The position numbers were made by a program, and so were the translations under genes. A stretch of DNA of 64,000 nucleotides from Saccharum officinarum. Taxonomy: Eukaryota; Streptophyta; Magnoliopsida; Poales; Poaceae. The stretch is from assembly GCA_020631735.1 (NCBI GenBank), contig CM036197.1, positions 46,113,880-46,177,879 of the forward strand. Reading direction: 5' to 3'. The notes below the pieces were generated by a model that saw nothing but the letters and a program-made list of their open reading frames with translations, ran no database searches and was not told the DNA's origin. Position 1 is the stretch's first letter, and every line of letters starts with the position of its first letter. Positions 35,572 to 46,186 of the stretch are shown one piece after another.

Positions 35572-36253
35572 AAAGCCTCGATGCTCTGTATTTTCTTTTT
35601 CGTCAATAAAGAATACAACGATGTTCAAACTTTCGTTTCGTAATGAGGAAGGATCGACCCTGCACTCCTAGAGTCGACCCTCCCTCGGGGGCTGCAAGGG
35701 GGGAACCCCCGGTCCCGAAAAAACTTATGTTCTTTTTTAAAATTTAAGAACCGCTTCTTAGATCGACTTCGCTGAAAGAGCACCCTAAGGTTCGAGAGGG
35801 CTCTCGAGTCTGGAGCATCACCTACGCCTCCGAGGCTACGGTACCTCCACTCACCCCTTACACCTTTTAGAGGTACGCCTTCACGATAGGAAGATCTAAA
35901 CAACGGTTCCTAAATTTAAAAAAGAACATACCCCCTGTCGCTTAGATCAGGCTCTCACACGATTTACAAGGCCGCAACATCACCCTGAAGCTCGAGGGTA
36001 GTTGAGCCGCGAGATCACTTACGCCTCCGAGGCTATGGTACCTCCACTCGCTCCCTTACGCCCAAAGGGTGCAGCTGCGTGCTAAGTAAATCACGCGAGA
36101 ACACGGTCCGAGCGATAAAGGGAAGAAAAGCTCGAATGAAACTAAATTAACCACGAACCGGTTTATGTTTCGAGTTTTTAAGGCCTCCGCGGCCGCCACG
36201 TCCAAAATTCAAAATACTAACTCATTACATGGGCCTTCATGCCTAGATTTGGC
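35572..36253. other. T2 spacer between integrase and antisense gene
   Basis: Non-coding. Two imperfect repeats of ACGCCTCCGAGGCTACGGTACCTCCACTC lie at about 35824 and 36013. The integrase and the antisense gene converge here, so it likely holds both 3' ends; AATAAA occurs at 35605. Confidence 0.5.
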
Positions 36254-39200
36254 TCACAGGCCCTCGTCGTCGGCAGGCGGAACCACCTCGGCTTCAAAAA
36301 GCGAGGCCAGACGGCTTCCAGGCTCTTCGGCGGCTTCAATCAGCTCCACGCAGGCATCCTCGTTCTCCTCGTCTGTCCGATCCGGGTCTGTGATGAAGCC
36401 CTCAGCGATGAGCTTCATGTCAAACACAAACCCTGAACGGACGACGGCCAACGCCCTCTTCACGCCGTGATGGAGGCCGTCCCGTATCTTCTCCCGGGCA
36501 AGGCAGCCCAGCGCCACCATCCGGCGGACGAAGGAGTTCCCTGGAACATCTTCCCCGGTGTCGGCATCGGGCTCGACCCCCAGGGTGTCACACACGGTGG
36601 TAATCGCGCCCTAGAGAAGTTGGGTCCTCCGGATCTCGGCTTCGAGGAGGCTCTGGAAGGAGTTGGCAGAAGATTGGGCCTCTCGATTCTCTCTCTCCAG
36701 CTCTGAAACACGATAAACAAATTAATACCCAACGCGGGGCCTTCAACGTCGTGGCCGTAACAATCACACTTACCCTCGATGTGGGTCTGCAGGCCCACGA
36801 CCTCGTCGCGAAGCCCCCCGCAAGTTCGCTCGAGCCCCAGGAAGGCGCTGTCCTTGTCACTGATGGCTGCCTTTAGCGCCTCGATCTCCTGCCGAGCAGA
36901 CTCGAGAGCTGCATCCTTCTCTTGGACGGCTCCCTTCAGCGTCGTGACCTCGACGTTGAGGGTGTCACGCTGAAGGCTAACCTGCGAGACATTCTTCTCG
37001 AGCTCCTTCACCCGTCTCGATAGGGGCTCGAGATCCCTGTGGGCCTGGGTAGCCTCCTCCCGAGCCTTGTCCATGCCAGTGCGCATCACGGCCTCGGCCG
37101 CCCATGCCTGCATCGCTTCCTCTTTCAGCACCGCGTAGGCGACGCACAGCTCGGCCATTTCGGCGTTCCGATCGGAAAGCCGTTTCTGGGCCTCCTCGGC
37201 CAAGACCCGTTGCTGAGACAGCGCAGCCCACACACCACTCTCATCCCGGATGAAGAGTGACTTGCGGCAGGAGTGCTCCTTCAACTCCTAAACTCAATCC
37301 GAAAAAAACCCGAAAAGGTTAAAAAGCCGAGGGAAAAAGACACCAAGAAAACCACGGAAAAAGCCGACGGGTCGATCGTACCTCGGTGGCATCCCCCATA
37401 CTCCGCACGGCACCAGACGCCACTTGGAGCAACCGATCAAGGTGCCGACGGACGCCCTCGAGGTACTCCCATCGGTGCACTTCATCTTTGTCGTTCAGGA
37501 CGAAGATGGGCTCGGCGTCGGGGTTCGCGGCGTCCCTGAACTGGAGCGACGACCCCCCCACCTCGGTATCTCCGCCTCTGCCCGCGCTATCGCCAGCGCG
37601 GCGATGTTGGGCCATGACGACAACGACCCAGCCAGGGCGTCTCCCGGTCCCGCAGAAGGACCGACCTCGCCCACAGTTTCCGCCTCTCTGACGGCCGTCG
37701 AGGCACCGGCCTGATCCGTGGCTTCGCCCCCCTCGACCCCCATCACTTGTTTCCCTTTGTCAAGGGGGGTGTCATCGGGGGGAAGGTCCACGGCCATGGG
37801 TGCCCGCCCCCCTAGGGGAACTGGCCCCTCAACCGCCGGTGCCTCCGGAGCCGGCGCCTCGACCGAAGATGGCTCTGGCACCCGCGCCGCGACCGTAGGC
37901 GCCCCCGGAGCCGGCACCTCTTCTTCTGACGCTCCAGTCAGGGGCTCGACCGCCCCGCCCTCCACCATGCCCGATGACTCTGCCAACGGGTCTTGTTGCG
38001 GCCGCAACCCCCTCGCCAGGGCCGCCTCCTATCCTGACACCGACGCGACCTCCTCTATGGTCACGTGCCCTGTCTCGACCGTATCGAGCGCCGCTACCTC
38101 TGCCGGTTCAGACCCCTCGACAGCAGGCTCCGGGCCAGCAACCACCGCGGCGTCGACTGACCCCTGCCGTTGTCGCAGGCGCCCCTTCGCGGCCTCGACC
38201 TGCCGGACCCAGGCCGCATCCTGCTCTGCCGTCCGGTTAAGGACAACGGTGTTGGCCCGCAGCGACTTCACGGGGGTAAGCCCCATTGGCTCCGCCTTCC
38301 GCTTTAACCTGCAAAGTAAAGAAACGTCAGCCGACGGATCCAGAGAAAGGCAGGACAACCGAGCAGAGATACTTACCTGGAAATCGGCACCAAGGGCCTC
38401 AACCCCGCGCGACCCGAGCCTCCCGGGACGGCCGATGGTGGCCTCGCAGCGGCCTCACCAGCAGGCCGAGCGCTCCTAGGAGCCCTGGCCGACGCATCGC
38501 CCTGCGCCTTCTGTGCCTCCGAGGCCAGCTGGCCTCAGGTTCTTACGCCTGTCGCCGCCGCCGCCGATGACGACGCCGGTACTGCCATCCCAGCCCCTGC
38601 CCAAGCCTGCGAGGCCTGGGCTGGTGCGGACGTCCCTGTTGACCCCTCTCGCCGGGTCCGGGTAAAGCAGCCCCTCCCGTCGAGGGGCCCGTCTCCTTCT
38701 CCGCCTTCTTCCCCTCGGGCTCCTCGACCACGATGACCGAGGAGGACGCCCCCCTGATGGGCTCCAGCAGGGGGCGAATGTCGGGAAGATCCCCTAGCCC
38801 AGTCGCGATCTCATACCGCGACAGGGCATCGTCGTCGTCGCCGCTGCTGTCGTCATCCTCCCCCGAGACCGTCTCGGAAGGCGACGGCGCCAGGGGAACC
38901 CCGTCGATGGTCTGCTGGCGCCGAAGCTTCTTCAGCGCCTCCGCCTCTTTGGCCCTGCGGATCGCCCGCTTCTTGGCCGTCTCCTTGGTCTGCTTCTTCT
39001 TGGAAGCATGCAGGCGCCGAGCCTCTCGGGCGGGCCGGTCCTCCGGGACCGGCGGACGCGTTTCCCGCAGCGCCGACAAATCCTACACGCCGGCCTCGAC
39101 CACATCAGCGAAATCCATAGATAAATGAAAATAGCAACACCTCAGCCCCGGGATACGTACCACGGACTCGAACCCTTCGGTAGGCCTCATGGGAACCCGG

Positions 39201-40076
39201 TTGGCCTCCTCTACCTTGAAGTTCCCAACCATCCGGCGCGCTCGCCGGAGGACCTCCTCGAGGGCGAGGGATTCATTGGACATCCGGGTCCCCTCCAGAT
39301 TTGCCTCCGGAGTCATCTGGTCCAAACGGAGACGACGCCGGCACAACGGCATCACTCTGCGGTGATGGAAGGCCGCGGCCACCGCCGCAGCCGTCAAGCC
39401 CCGAAGGCGAAGCTGCTGCAGCGCCGCCAGCAGCGGGTCCAGGCGTGGCTTCTCGGCCTCTGGCACTCCGTACGACCAGCGCTCCTCTCAGGCGGTCAAC
39501 ACGCGCCGGTGTACCTCGGCAACTGATTTTCATCATTGCGGAGGTAGAACCAACCTTCATGCCACCCACTGTTCGAAGAGATGAGGCGGGCCGGGATGTA
39601 CAGATCCGCCCGACCCGACCTCACCTGCAGCACGCAGCTCCCCACTCGAGCCGCACACAGGACGCCCTTCTCCCCTGCCTTCTTGGCAAAGAACTCGGCC
39701 TTGAAAAGGTGAAGCCACAGGTTCCACTGTGGCTCCACCCCAAGGTAGCCCTCGCAGACCGCCGCGAAGATGGCGGCCTGCGCGACGGCGTTGGGGGAGA
39801 GGTGGTGAAGCTCCACCCGGTAGTGGTGGAGGAGCGCACGCATGAAGACCGACGCCGGCACGCCAAACCCCCGCTCGTGGAAGCAGACGAAGCTCACCAC
39901 ATACCCTTCAGGGGGCACCGGTTCCCGGTGGGCAGGGGCGGCGCCATCCACTCCGGCTGCGACCGGCTCGTCCTTGGCCGCAGCAGCCCATCCTCGACCA
40001 ACTCTTCCAACCTCCTCTCCGTTACCGAGGAGGCGGCCCAGTCGTCGGCGGGGAGGATCTGGCTCTTTCCTGCCAT
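36254..40076 (-). pseudogene. Antisense extra gene of T2 (gypsy-type transposon protein), five exons
   Basis: Minus strand counterpart of the T1 gene. Probable exons: 40076-39161, 39083-38377, 38308-37382, 37287-36774 and 36702-36254 (TGA 36256-36254), with GT...AG joints such as GTACGTATCC, GTAAGTATCT, GTAAGTGTGA and acceptors CTTTGCAG, TGTTTCAG. It starts MAGKSQILPADDWAASSVTE; ERGFGVPASVFMRALLHHYR and AIFAAVCEGYLGVEPQWNLW follow. After a Pro/Ala-rich middle, exon 4 (VWAALSQQRVLAEEAQKRL...) is a long coiled coil. Introns fall at the same places as in T1 although the sequences have diverged. At least one frameshift (about 39950) and one near 39500 break exon 1. Function unknown. Confidence 0.65.
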
Positions 40077-40221
40077 CGGTGCTGTCGGAAGGGGGATGGA
40101 TGGAAAGGATGCGGTCGCGGCGACGACGCGGGCGGAGAACGCGATAAGGCAAAGATTGTCTGAGGCAGGAGATTGCAGGAATGCAAGGGACCGGTGGGGA
40201 ACGCAGACCCCTAGGCCTTAA

Positions 40222-40229
40222 CTTTATAT
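40222..40229 (-). promoter_or_regulatory. TATA box of the T2 antisense gene
   Basis: Minus strand CATATAAAG, about 146 bp before the ATG at 40076, with GGCCTAGGG just downstream. The T1 gene has TATAAATA followed by GGAGCCTAGGG at the same distance. Confidence 0.55.
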
Positions 40230-40463
40230 GCCCAGGCAGAAGCCCAACGGCCGCGCGTGAAGGTAGGAACAGTTTCCCGCATTAAATGCGCTCACCTAAC
40301 CGTTTCCTTACATCTCGCAGGAGTCGGGCACGTGGCCGTCCCCCACGTCGTGACCACACGCCACGTCGCCCACTACCGCGCCGATCTCGCCTCCCCAAAA
40401 GACGCGCCCGGCTAACGAACGAGGGAGGGATCCGCTGACGAATATCCCCAGGTATGTGGAAAA

Positions 40464-41460
40464 TGGGCCCGAAGCCCGCAACAAGTCTCGAGGGAGCGAA
40501 AGCTGGCCCTCGAACAGGGTTCGACAGCTGCCCTCGAGCAACAGAGTTAGGGACGACCCAGGGTGCGCCCGTACATGTCCAAGGGCTCGAGCCACGCTCT
40601 CGAGGCACCCCAGGACGTATTCGAGGCCGAAGGAGAAGGTCGTCGTAGGAATCCCTCCGGGGGAGGCATCGAGCCCTCGAATCCTGTCGAAGGGAATCGA
40701 GATCCACACGACCACTTCTTGGCATCTTTGAGGGCGCCTCCGGGCCACTAGCCGACCCCTAACGAACGGGGCATAGGCTCTCACTCGAATTCCCCCGCTA
40801 GCAGCTCACCGGAGATCGTCGGAACTCGCGCCCAAACGAGGGTAGTACGACGTTCTCCACCCCTCCTCCTTTTTTCAGAAAAGGAGCGTGAGGGTCGCAA
40901 AAGACGACTGGGACTTTGATCGACCTCGAGCGCGCGAGGCTCGGGGTCTCGACCGCAGAAACAGGCCCTGAGCCCGGAATAAGTCTCGAGGGAGCGAAAG
41001 CTGGCCCTCGAACAGGGTTCGACAGCTGCCCTCGAGCAACAGAGTTAGGGACGACCCAGGGTGCGCCCGTACATGGCCAAGGGCTCGAGCCACGCTCTCG
41101 AGGCACCCCAGGACGTATTCGAGGCCGAAGGAGAAGGTCATTGTAGGAATCCCTCCGGGGGAGGCATCGAGCCCTCGAATCCTGTCGAAGGGAATCGAGA
41201 TCCACACGACCACTTCTTGGCATCTTTGAGGGCGCCTCCGGGCCACTAGCCGACCCCTAACGAACGGGGCACGGGCTCTCACTCGAATTCCCCCGCTAGC
41301 AGCTCACCGGAGATCGTCGGAACTCGCGCCCAAACGAGGGTAGTACGGCGTTCTCCACCCCTCCTCCTTTTTTCGGAAAAGGAGCGTGAGGGTCGCGTAG
41401 CAAAAGACGGCTGGGACCCTGATCGACCTCGCGCGCGCGAGGCTCGAGGGCTTGACTGCA
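40464..41460 (+). repeat. 499-bp tandem duplication in the T2 3' region
   Basis: The stretch beginning AAGTCTCGAGGGAGCGAAAG is at 40482 and again at 40981, an exact 499-bp offset, and the two copies match base for base over hundreds of positions up to ...GGGTCGC. T1 has only one such unit, so the duplication is specific to the T2 lineage or copy. Confidence 0.9.
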
Positions 41461-41632
41461 GCGAATCGTTCCCCAATCAAATGCGTACAAGACCTCGGAG
41501 GAGTCTCAATACTCCACCGAGGCCTCGGGGGCTACACCCGGCGGGTGCGCTCGCGCGCCCCCGCCGGAAAAAATCACGGCGCTACGACTCCAATTCTGAC
41601 CAAACCTCTGGGAGAGTGATCACACACTCACC

Positions 41633-41650
41633 CAAAGGCTCAGGGGCTAC
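41633..41650 (+). other. T2 polypurine tract
   Basis: CAAAGGCTCAGGGGCTAC directly precedes the 3' LTR. Confidence 0.75.
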
Positions 41651-42868
41651 TGTCGGTACCAACGGTACGGGGTTACCCGCACCTATCGCCAAAAAACTAA
41701 CACGACCGAAACCGCAATAAAAGATAGCCCGCCTCAACCGCGTACCCAGTCAGTCTCGTACGAGGCCCGCTCGACGGGGCGCCTCGACCGCGCCCCGGCT
41801 CCGACTCGTACGAGGCCCGCTCGACGGGGCACCTCGACCGCGCCCTGGCTCTGACTCGTACGAGGCCCGCTCGACGGGGCGCCTCGACCGCGCCCCGGCT
41901 TCGACTCGTACGAGGTCCGCTCGACGGGGCGCCTCGACCGCGCCCCATCCCGTGCCGCAAGGTACCTCGACAGCGCTCCGACCCGCGCGAGGCTCGACCG
42001 CCCGCTGGGGAGAACTCCGACTCGCGTGAGCCCGGACCGAGCACCTCGACACCTTTTCTTTGCCTACCCCAGGACAAAAGCCATAGCATTCAATGCGGTT
42101 ACCCACTACCACCTACCGGCATGGCTGCGGCCAGGATCGACGTGGGAACAATACCCGTGTCAGATCTCACTGTTTTACCGCCCATCCCATGATGGGAGGT
42201 GAAACTCGTCACTATACCCACCTTACCGCACACTGTTCACCATCAATCACCCTCGAGGGAGGATAAGACAAGGCCCGCTCTCCGCGATATCGGGGATTCG
42301 GCCTTATCCATCCGGCCTCGATCCAGCCTCGACCCGGCCTCGACCCAGCCCCGACGCTCGACTTAGTTCAAAAGACGGTATGACATAGCGCTCTGGGTCA
42401 TTTTGCCATCTTGTCTCCCACAACGTCAGGGTGCCTAGGGATGGCCGGCCATTCCCAAGGCACGTCGCTACAGTCAACTCAACAGGAATTGACAAAGCAT
42501 CACCTCAAGGCTCCCCGTCGTCTTGGCCTCCCCTCACCCTATAAAAGGGAAGGCCAGGGTTCAACGGTGGAGGTGGAGGACGAAGACGGAACGAAAAACA
42601 CAAAACAGAAGATCGACATCTCAAGCAACCTCCTTTCTCCTCTTTTCTCTTTGAGACTTGGGCTCGACACCCTCTCTCGCATGCTTGTAACCCCTACACG
42701 AGCACCTCGGTGCAAGGAAATACAAACATCTCCCCCCGCTGGACGTAGGGCCTTCTTTTGCCTGAACCAGGATAAACCCCCGTGTGTTCTCCTTGCATCA
42801 CCATCCAGGAAAGAGACACGCAGCATTTACTCGTTGGTTTAGGACCCCCTCGGGTCCGAACACCGACA
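41651..42868 (+). repeat. T2 3' LTR
   Basis: Same length as the 5' LTR, starts TGTCGGTACCAACGG, ends CCGAACACCGACA, followed by CTAGG. Confidence 0.93.
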
Positions 42869-43014
42869 CTAGGCGGGAGGAGGACCATGTCGTAGCCGTA
42901 GCCAAGGGACATGAACTCCAAGATCCTAAGCCAGATCACCATGGCCAAAGGAAGTGGATGTTCGGGGTCATCCATCTAGAAAAATGGCGAGAAAGCGTCA
43001 TTGGCACGCAGCAG

Positions 43015-43034
43015 CCCCCTACCTGGCGCGCCAA
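43015..43034 (-). other. T1 primer binding site
   Basis: Minus strand TTGGCGCGCCAGGTAGGGGG next to the T1 5' LTR, the same as in T2. Confidence 0.8.
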
Positions 43035-43035
43035 T

Positions 43036-44105
43036 TGTCGGTGTTCGGACCCGGGAGGGCCCTAGACCAATGAGTGAATTTGTGCTGCGTGCTTCCTAAT
43101 CTAGATGGTGATGCAAAAAGAATACACGAGAGTTTATCCTGGTTTGGGCAAAGAAAGCTCTACGTCCAGTGGGGGGAGAGAGTATTGTATTTCCTTACAC
43201 CTAAGTGCGTGCGTAGGGGTACAAGCTGCGAGAGAGGGAAGCAGTCCCAAGTCTCAAAAAGAGAATGAAAATGTGGAAGTGTTGCTTGTGTTTGTCCTGC
43301 CCATGGGGGAGCCCTCTGCCTCCCCTTTAATAGGCTCAAGTGGGGGCAGAGGGGTACAAAAAACCCTAGGGCGATGTCTTAGAGAAGAAGGTTCGGTGGG
43401 TAGTACATCATCTGCTATAGCGACGTGCCTTGGTAATGGCCGGCCATCCCTAGGGTGTCGTGGCGATGTTGATGATGGGACGGTGATAAATCTTGGGTGC
43501 TGTGGCGGGCGTGCGATCCCCTGTAGCCAACGTGCGGGCGTTGATCCTTTGTTGATCGGCAGCGGTCGAGGCTAGGTCAGGGCGTAGCTGAGGGGGTCGA
43601 CGAGGAACGGATAATACCGAGCCCTAGAAAACCCGGGCGTGGTGGTTGTCGCTTTGTGAGTTGAGGGGTCATCAATGGTAGAACAGTGTTCGACATGGCA
43701 TGGATAGTGGTGGACTTTTTACTGTCATACCGGGATGGCCAGCAAAAAGTAGGATTAGACACGGACGCTGCTCCCATGCCGGTGGCACTGCAGCCACGTT
43801 GGTGGGGATGGTTGCATTAAATGCCTTGTCAGTGAGTAGGTGGATGAGGGGAGGTCGACCGGCTCGACCCTGGGTCATGCGAGTCAGAGATTTTCTGAGG
43901 TCGAGGTTTTCAGTCGAGAGGGCCTCGTGCGAGTCGGAACGTAGTCGAGGGTGCCCCATCTTCATGCGTATGCGGGCTTGGCTCAGCGTATCCATGTAGG
44001 CAGAGCCTTCATTCGAATTTTTAGGGGGTTTTAGGGCACATATTCCTCGAGGGTTTGCTCCTTTTAATTATTGGTTTTGGGTACCCCTAATTCAGTTACC
44101 GAACA
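43036..44105 (-). repeat. T1 5' LTR
   Basis: On the plus strand it reads TGTCGGTGTTCGGACC ... TTACCGAACA, 1070 bp. It aligns with 19092-19959 over its inner part and, in opposite orientation, with the solo LTR at 58159-59238. No target duplication can be checked because the other LTR has lost its outer end. Confidence 0.87.
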
Positions 44106-44570
44106 CCGGGATTATCCTTAACTGCAACCACACAGAAGCATCTGATTGACTGACTTTGAGGTTAGGGCTAGCGAGGGCCATGGCTGTAGGCAAGGGAGCT
44201 CCCGATGGCACCTTGGCAAGGTCCACTGGAAGCTGCCGTTGCCGCGGCTGAAGGAGACGGGTGCCACCGTCGCGTCGTTGCTGCGAGCGAAGGAGACGGG
44301 TGCCGCCACCGGGCCATTGAGCTTCATTGGCGCCGCCGTGCTCAACGTGTCCGATGCACACGAACGGGGAGGATGGAGAATGGTGGAGAAACAAAGAATG
44401 GCATGCAGGGATGGTTGGGCAATGGATTTGGACGTATCTTGGCTTCTCGCTCGCGCCACAATCCTCTGCCATGCTTGGAGAAGACGCCCCCCTGTAACAC
44501 GGCTTAGGTCGATGACTCGGCCACTGGCAGCACACGCCGTCGCCGTCGTCTCGTGAGACGCCAACCTCAA
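44106..44570. other. Unassigned region between T1 and MITE
   Basis: Open frames exist on both strands (for example 44146-44556 plus and 44118-44588 minus) but neither looks like a known protein, and both are GC-driven. The start CCGGGATTATCC may be the T1 target flank. Nothing I can call. Confidence 0.3.
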
Positions 44571-44800
44571 GAGCTCTTTAGTTTCCAAAAATTATCTTTT
44601 CGTCCTATCACATCGAATCTTTGGACGCATGTATAGAACATTAAATACATATAAAAAATAATTAATTACATAGTTTGGTTGAAAATCGCGAGATGAATCT
44701 TTTAAGTCTAATTAATCCATGATTGGACACTAATTGGCAAATAAAAATAAAAGTGCTACAATAACCAAACCCAAAAATTTTCACAAACTAAACGAGGCCT
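44571..44800. mobile_element. Tourist-like MITE (PIF/Harbinger type)
   Basis: Ends GAGCTCTTTAGTTTCC and, inverted, AGGCCTCGTTTAGTTTG are the GGCCTNGTTTAGTT ends of a common grass family; the interior GCGAGATGAATCTTTTAAG and TTAATCCATGATTGGACA is also typical. The copy at 63210-63452 is a relative. The 3-bp target duplication is not clear. Confidence 0.75.
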
Positions 44801-45008
44801 CACTCTCTCCCTTCATTAATTATTGTTCGCGAGGAGGATTTTCGCAAAAATAACAACACGGAGACGGCTCTCAGACTCGGCTGAAAACACTAAAACGTGC
44901 CCTCCCAAAAGCCAAACCCCCACTCCCATCTGCTAGCTCGCTCTCCCCCATTTCTGTCTCTGCCCTGTTCCCTCCGCTCGATCCAAACATAAACCCTAGG
45001 CTTGGCTT

Positions 45009-45362
45009 GTGCTACTACCCTCCAAAATCTGCCCGAAATCGCCCGAGTGGCAAGTGCCACACCGCGGTGGCAATGGATTCGATGGGGAAGACCGCGGGGC
45101 CTCCCTAGCTGCCGCCCAAGCAGCATCCGCGACCCAGATCTCCACGGTGCTCGGCAATGATGACATCCTCTACGAGATCCTCCTCCGCCTTGACTTCCCC
45201 ACCTGCCTCGTCCGTGCCGCTGCCGTCTCCAAACGCTGGCTCAGGCACGCCTCTGACCCTGCATTCCTCCGCCGCTTCCGCCGCCTCCACTCGCCCCGCC
45301 TCGTCGGGTTCTACCTCGACACTAGCAACTCCTGGTTGCGCTTCATACCATTCCCACAGCCT
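45009..45362 (+). pseudogene. F-box gene, 5' part (broken)
   Basis: F-box proteins recruit targets to SCF ubiquitin ligases. The frame carries a clear F-box, NDDILYEILLRLDFPTCLVR and AAVSKRWLRHASDPAFLRRF (about residues 50-90), then SPRLVGFYLDTSNSWLRFIPFPQP, as in the large grass F-box family. The frame opens at 45009, but a better-placed ATG at 45073 (ATGGATTCGATGGGG) is in another frame and meets a stop at 45106, so a small indel between them is possible. At 45362 the coding sequence is cut by the inserted element and would end three codons later. The remainder resumes at 55045. Confidence 0.85.
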
Positions 45363-45786
45363 ATAACACCCTAGGTGTTTGGCTCCCACAAATTGCATTT
45401 TTCATTTCATAAACATGTGCATCATTCATCTTATCATGCAATTGTTGCTTGAAACATGTGTATGCAACATTCTCAGTTGAGCTTGTTTCATACATGATTG
45501 TTTGTGAGTTATGGTTAGTGCAACATGTAGATGCAACATGTGTTTTCCATACATTGAAACATGGCAACATTGTTAGTGTAACATGACAAGCTTGAGCTTT
45601 GCAACAAAGTTATGAAACATGTGAAACATGGTGTTGCAACAAAGTGAGGAATTTGATTGTTTTGTTGTTTCAACATGGGTGATACTTAGAGGTTGGTGTA
45701 ACAAATGTGTAGAGGGGTTAATTATGTCCTAATACACCTTAACTACACTTAGGGTAATTAGTGGAGCACTGTTCATGTTGACCAAA

Positions 45787-46186
45787 TGTAACATCCAGTC
45801 CCGGCATACATGGCCCAGGCCCACTCTGCCGAGGAGTGGTCCCATACTCCCACCTGCGTAGCAACCTGCTTGAGCTTTCGTCCTCGCTTCACTCAAAATG
45901 GTTAACCGAAGGTTACTATGTGTCCCTGACCCTAGTATTTAAGCTGGTCAGGCGATCCTCGGACTCACTGTATGGTACTAAACTTCTGGTTGCACAGTTT
46001 CACAATGCTACAGTAAACGATGAATAGTATCTAAGCTACAGTATACCGAATTCCGTCTGGCCCAATTCGATGAGTCCGGATGTATAGTACCCCCCGTCCA
46101 CAGTATCCGACCCACTGCCCCAGGCTACAGTAGTATCGGCCCATTCTGCGATTTGGGCCCACTTGGCCATTTTTGGGGTTGTTACA
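45787..46186 (+). mobile_element. 400-bp solo LTR with CCAAA target duplication
   Basis: TGTAACATCCAGTCCCGG ... GGGGTTGTTACA, flanked by CCAAA at 45782-45786 and 46187-46191. TG...CA ends, TGTAAC/GTTACA inverted ends and a 5-bp duplication identify an LTR. A TATTTAAG box is at about 45938. Strand is by TATA only. Confidence 0.85.

Larger units (their letters stand above)
32563..42868 (+). mobile_element. Ty3/gypsy Tat-type retrotransposon T2, integrase-only, nested in T1
   Basis: Identical-length LTRs (1218 bp each) at 32563-33780 and 41651-42868; the 5-bp target duplication CTAGG is at 32558-32562 and 42869-42873. A primer site follows the 5' LTR and a polypurine tract precedes the 3' LTR. 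The interior lacks gag, protease, RT and most RNase H: about 200 bp after the primer site it goes straight into the end of RNase H and a complete integrase frame, then an antisense gene. It must therefore have moved using proteins supplied by other copies, or lost the middle after insertion. My hand count of LTR differences is about 44, nearly all single substitutions. Confidence 0.92.
19092..44105 (-). mobile_element. Ty3/gypsy Tat-lineage retrotransposon T1, host of nested T2
   Basis: Minus-strand element: 5' LTR 43036-44105, primer site 43015-43034, gag about 32400-30190, protease, RT, RNase H, integrase down to about 26230, an antisense extra gene at 21073-25570, polypurine tract 19960-19982, and a truncated 3' LTR 19092-19959. 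Gypsy order (RT before INT), the DGGSSLN protease motif, the gag CPYHKG...C knuckle variant, the second RNase H (YFDGSLVKAGAGAGLL) and the primer site TTGGCGCGCCAGGTAGGGG place it in the Tat group (RIRE2/Grande/Retand-like). It is split by T2 (32563-42868, target CTAGG), so its own length is about 14.7 kb. Many stops make it non-autonomous. Confidence 0.88.

Noticed and set aside
37718..38479. 253-codon plus-strand frame inside T2
   Set aside because: Antisense shadow of exon 3 of the minus-strand extra gene; Ser/Pro/Arg-rich.
44092..44588. Overlapping plus and minus frames of about 136-156 codons
   Set aside because: Neither strand shows a recognisable domain or splice pattern; kept only as an unassigned region.
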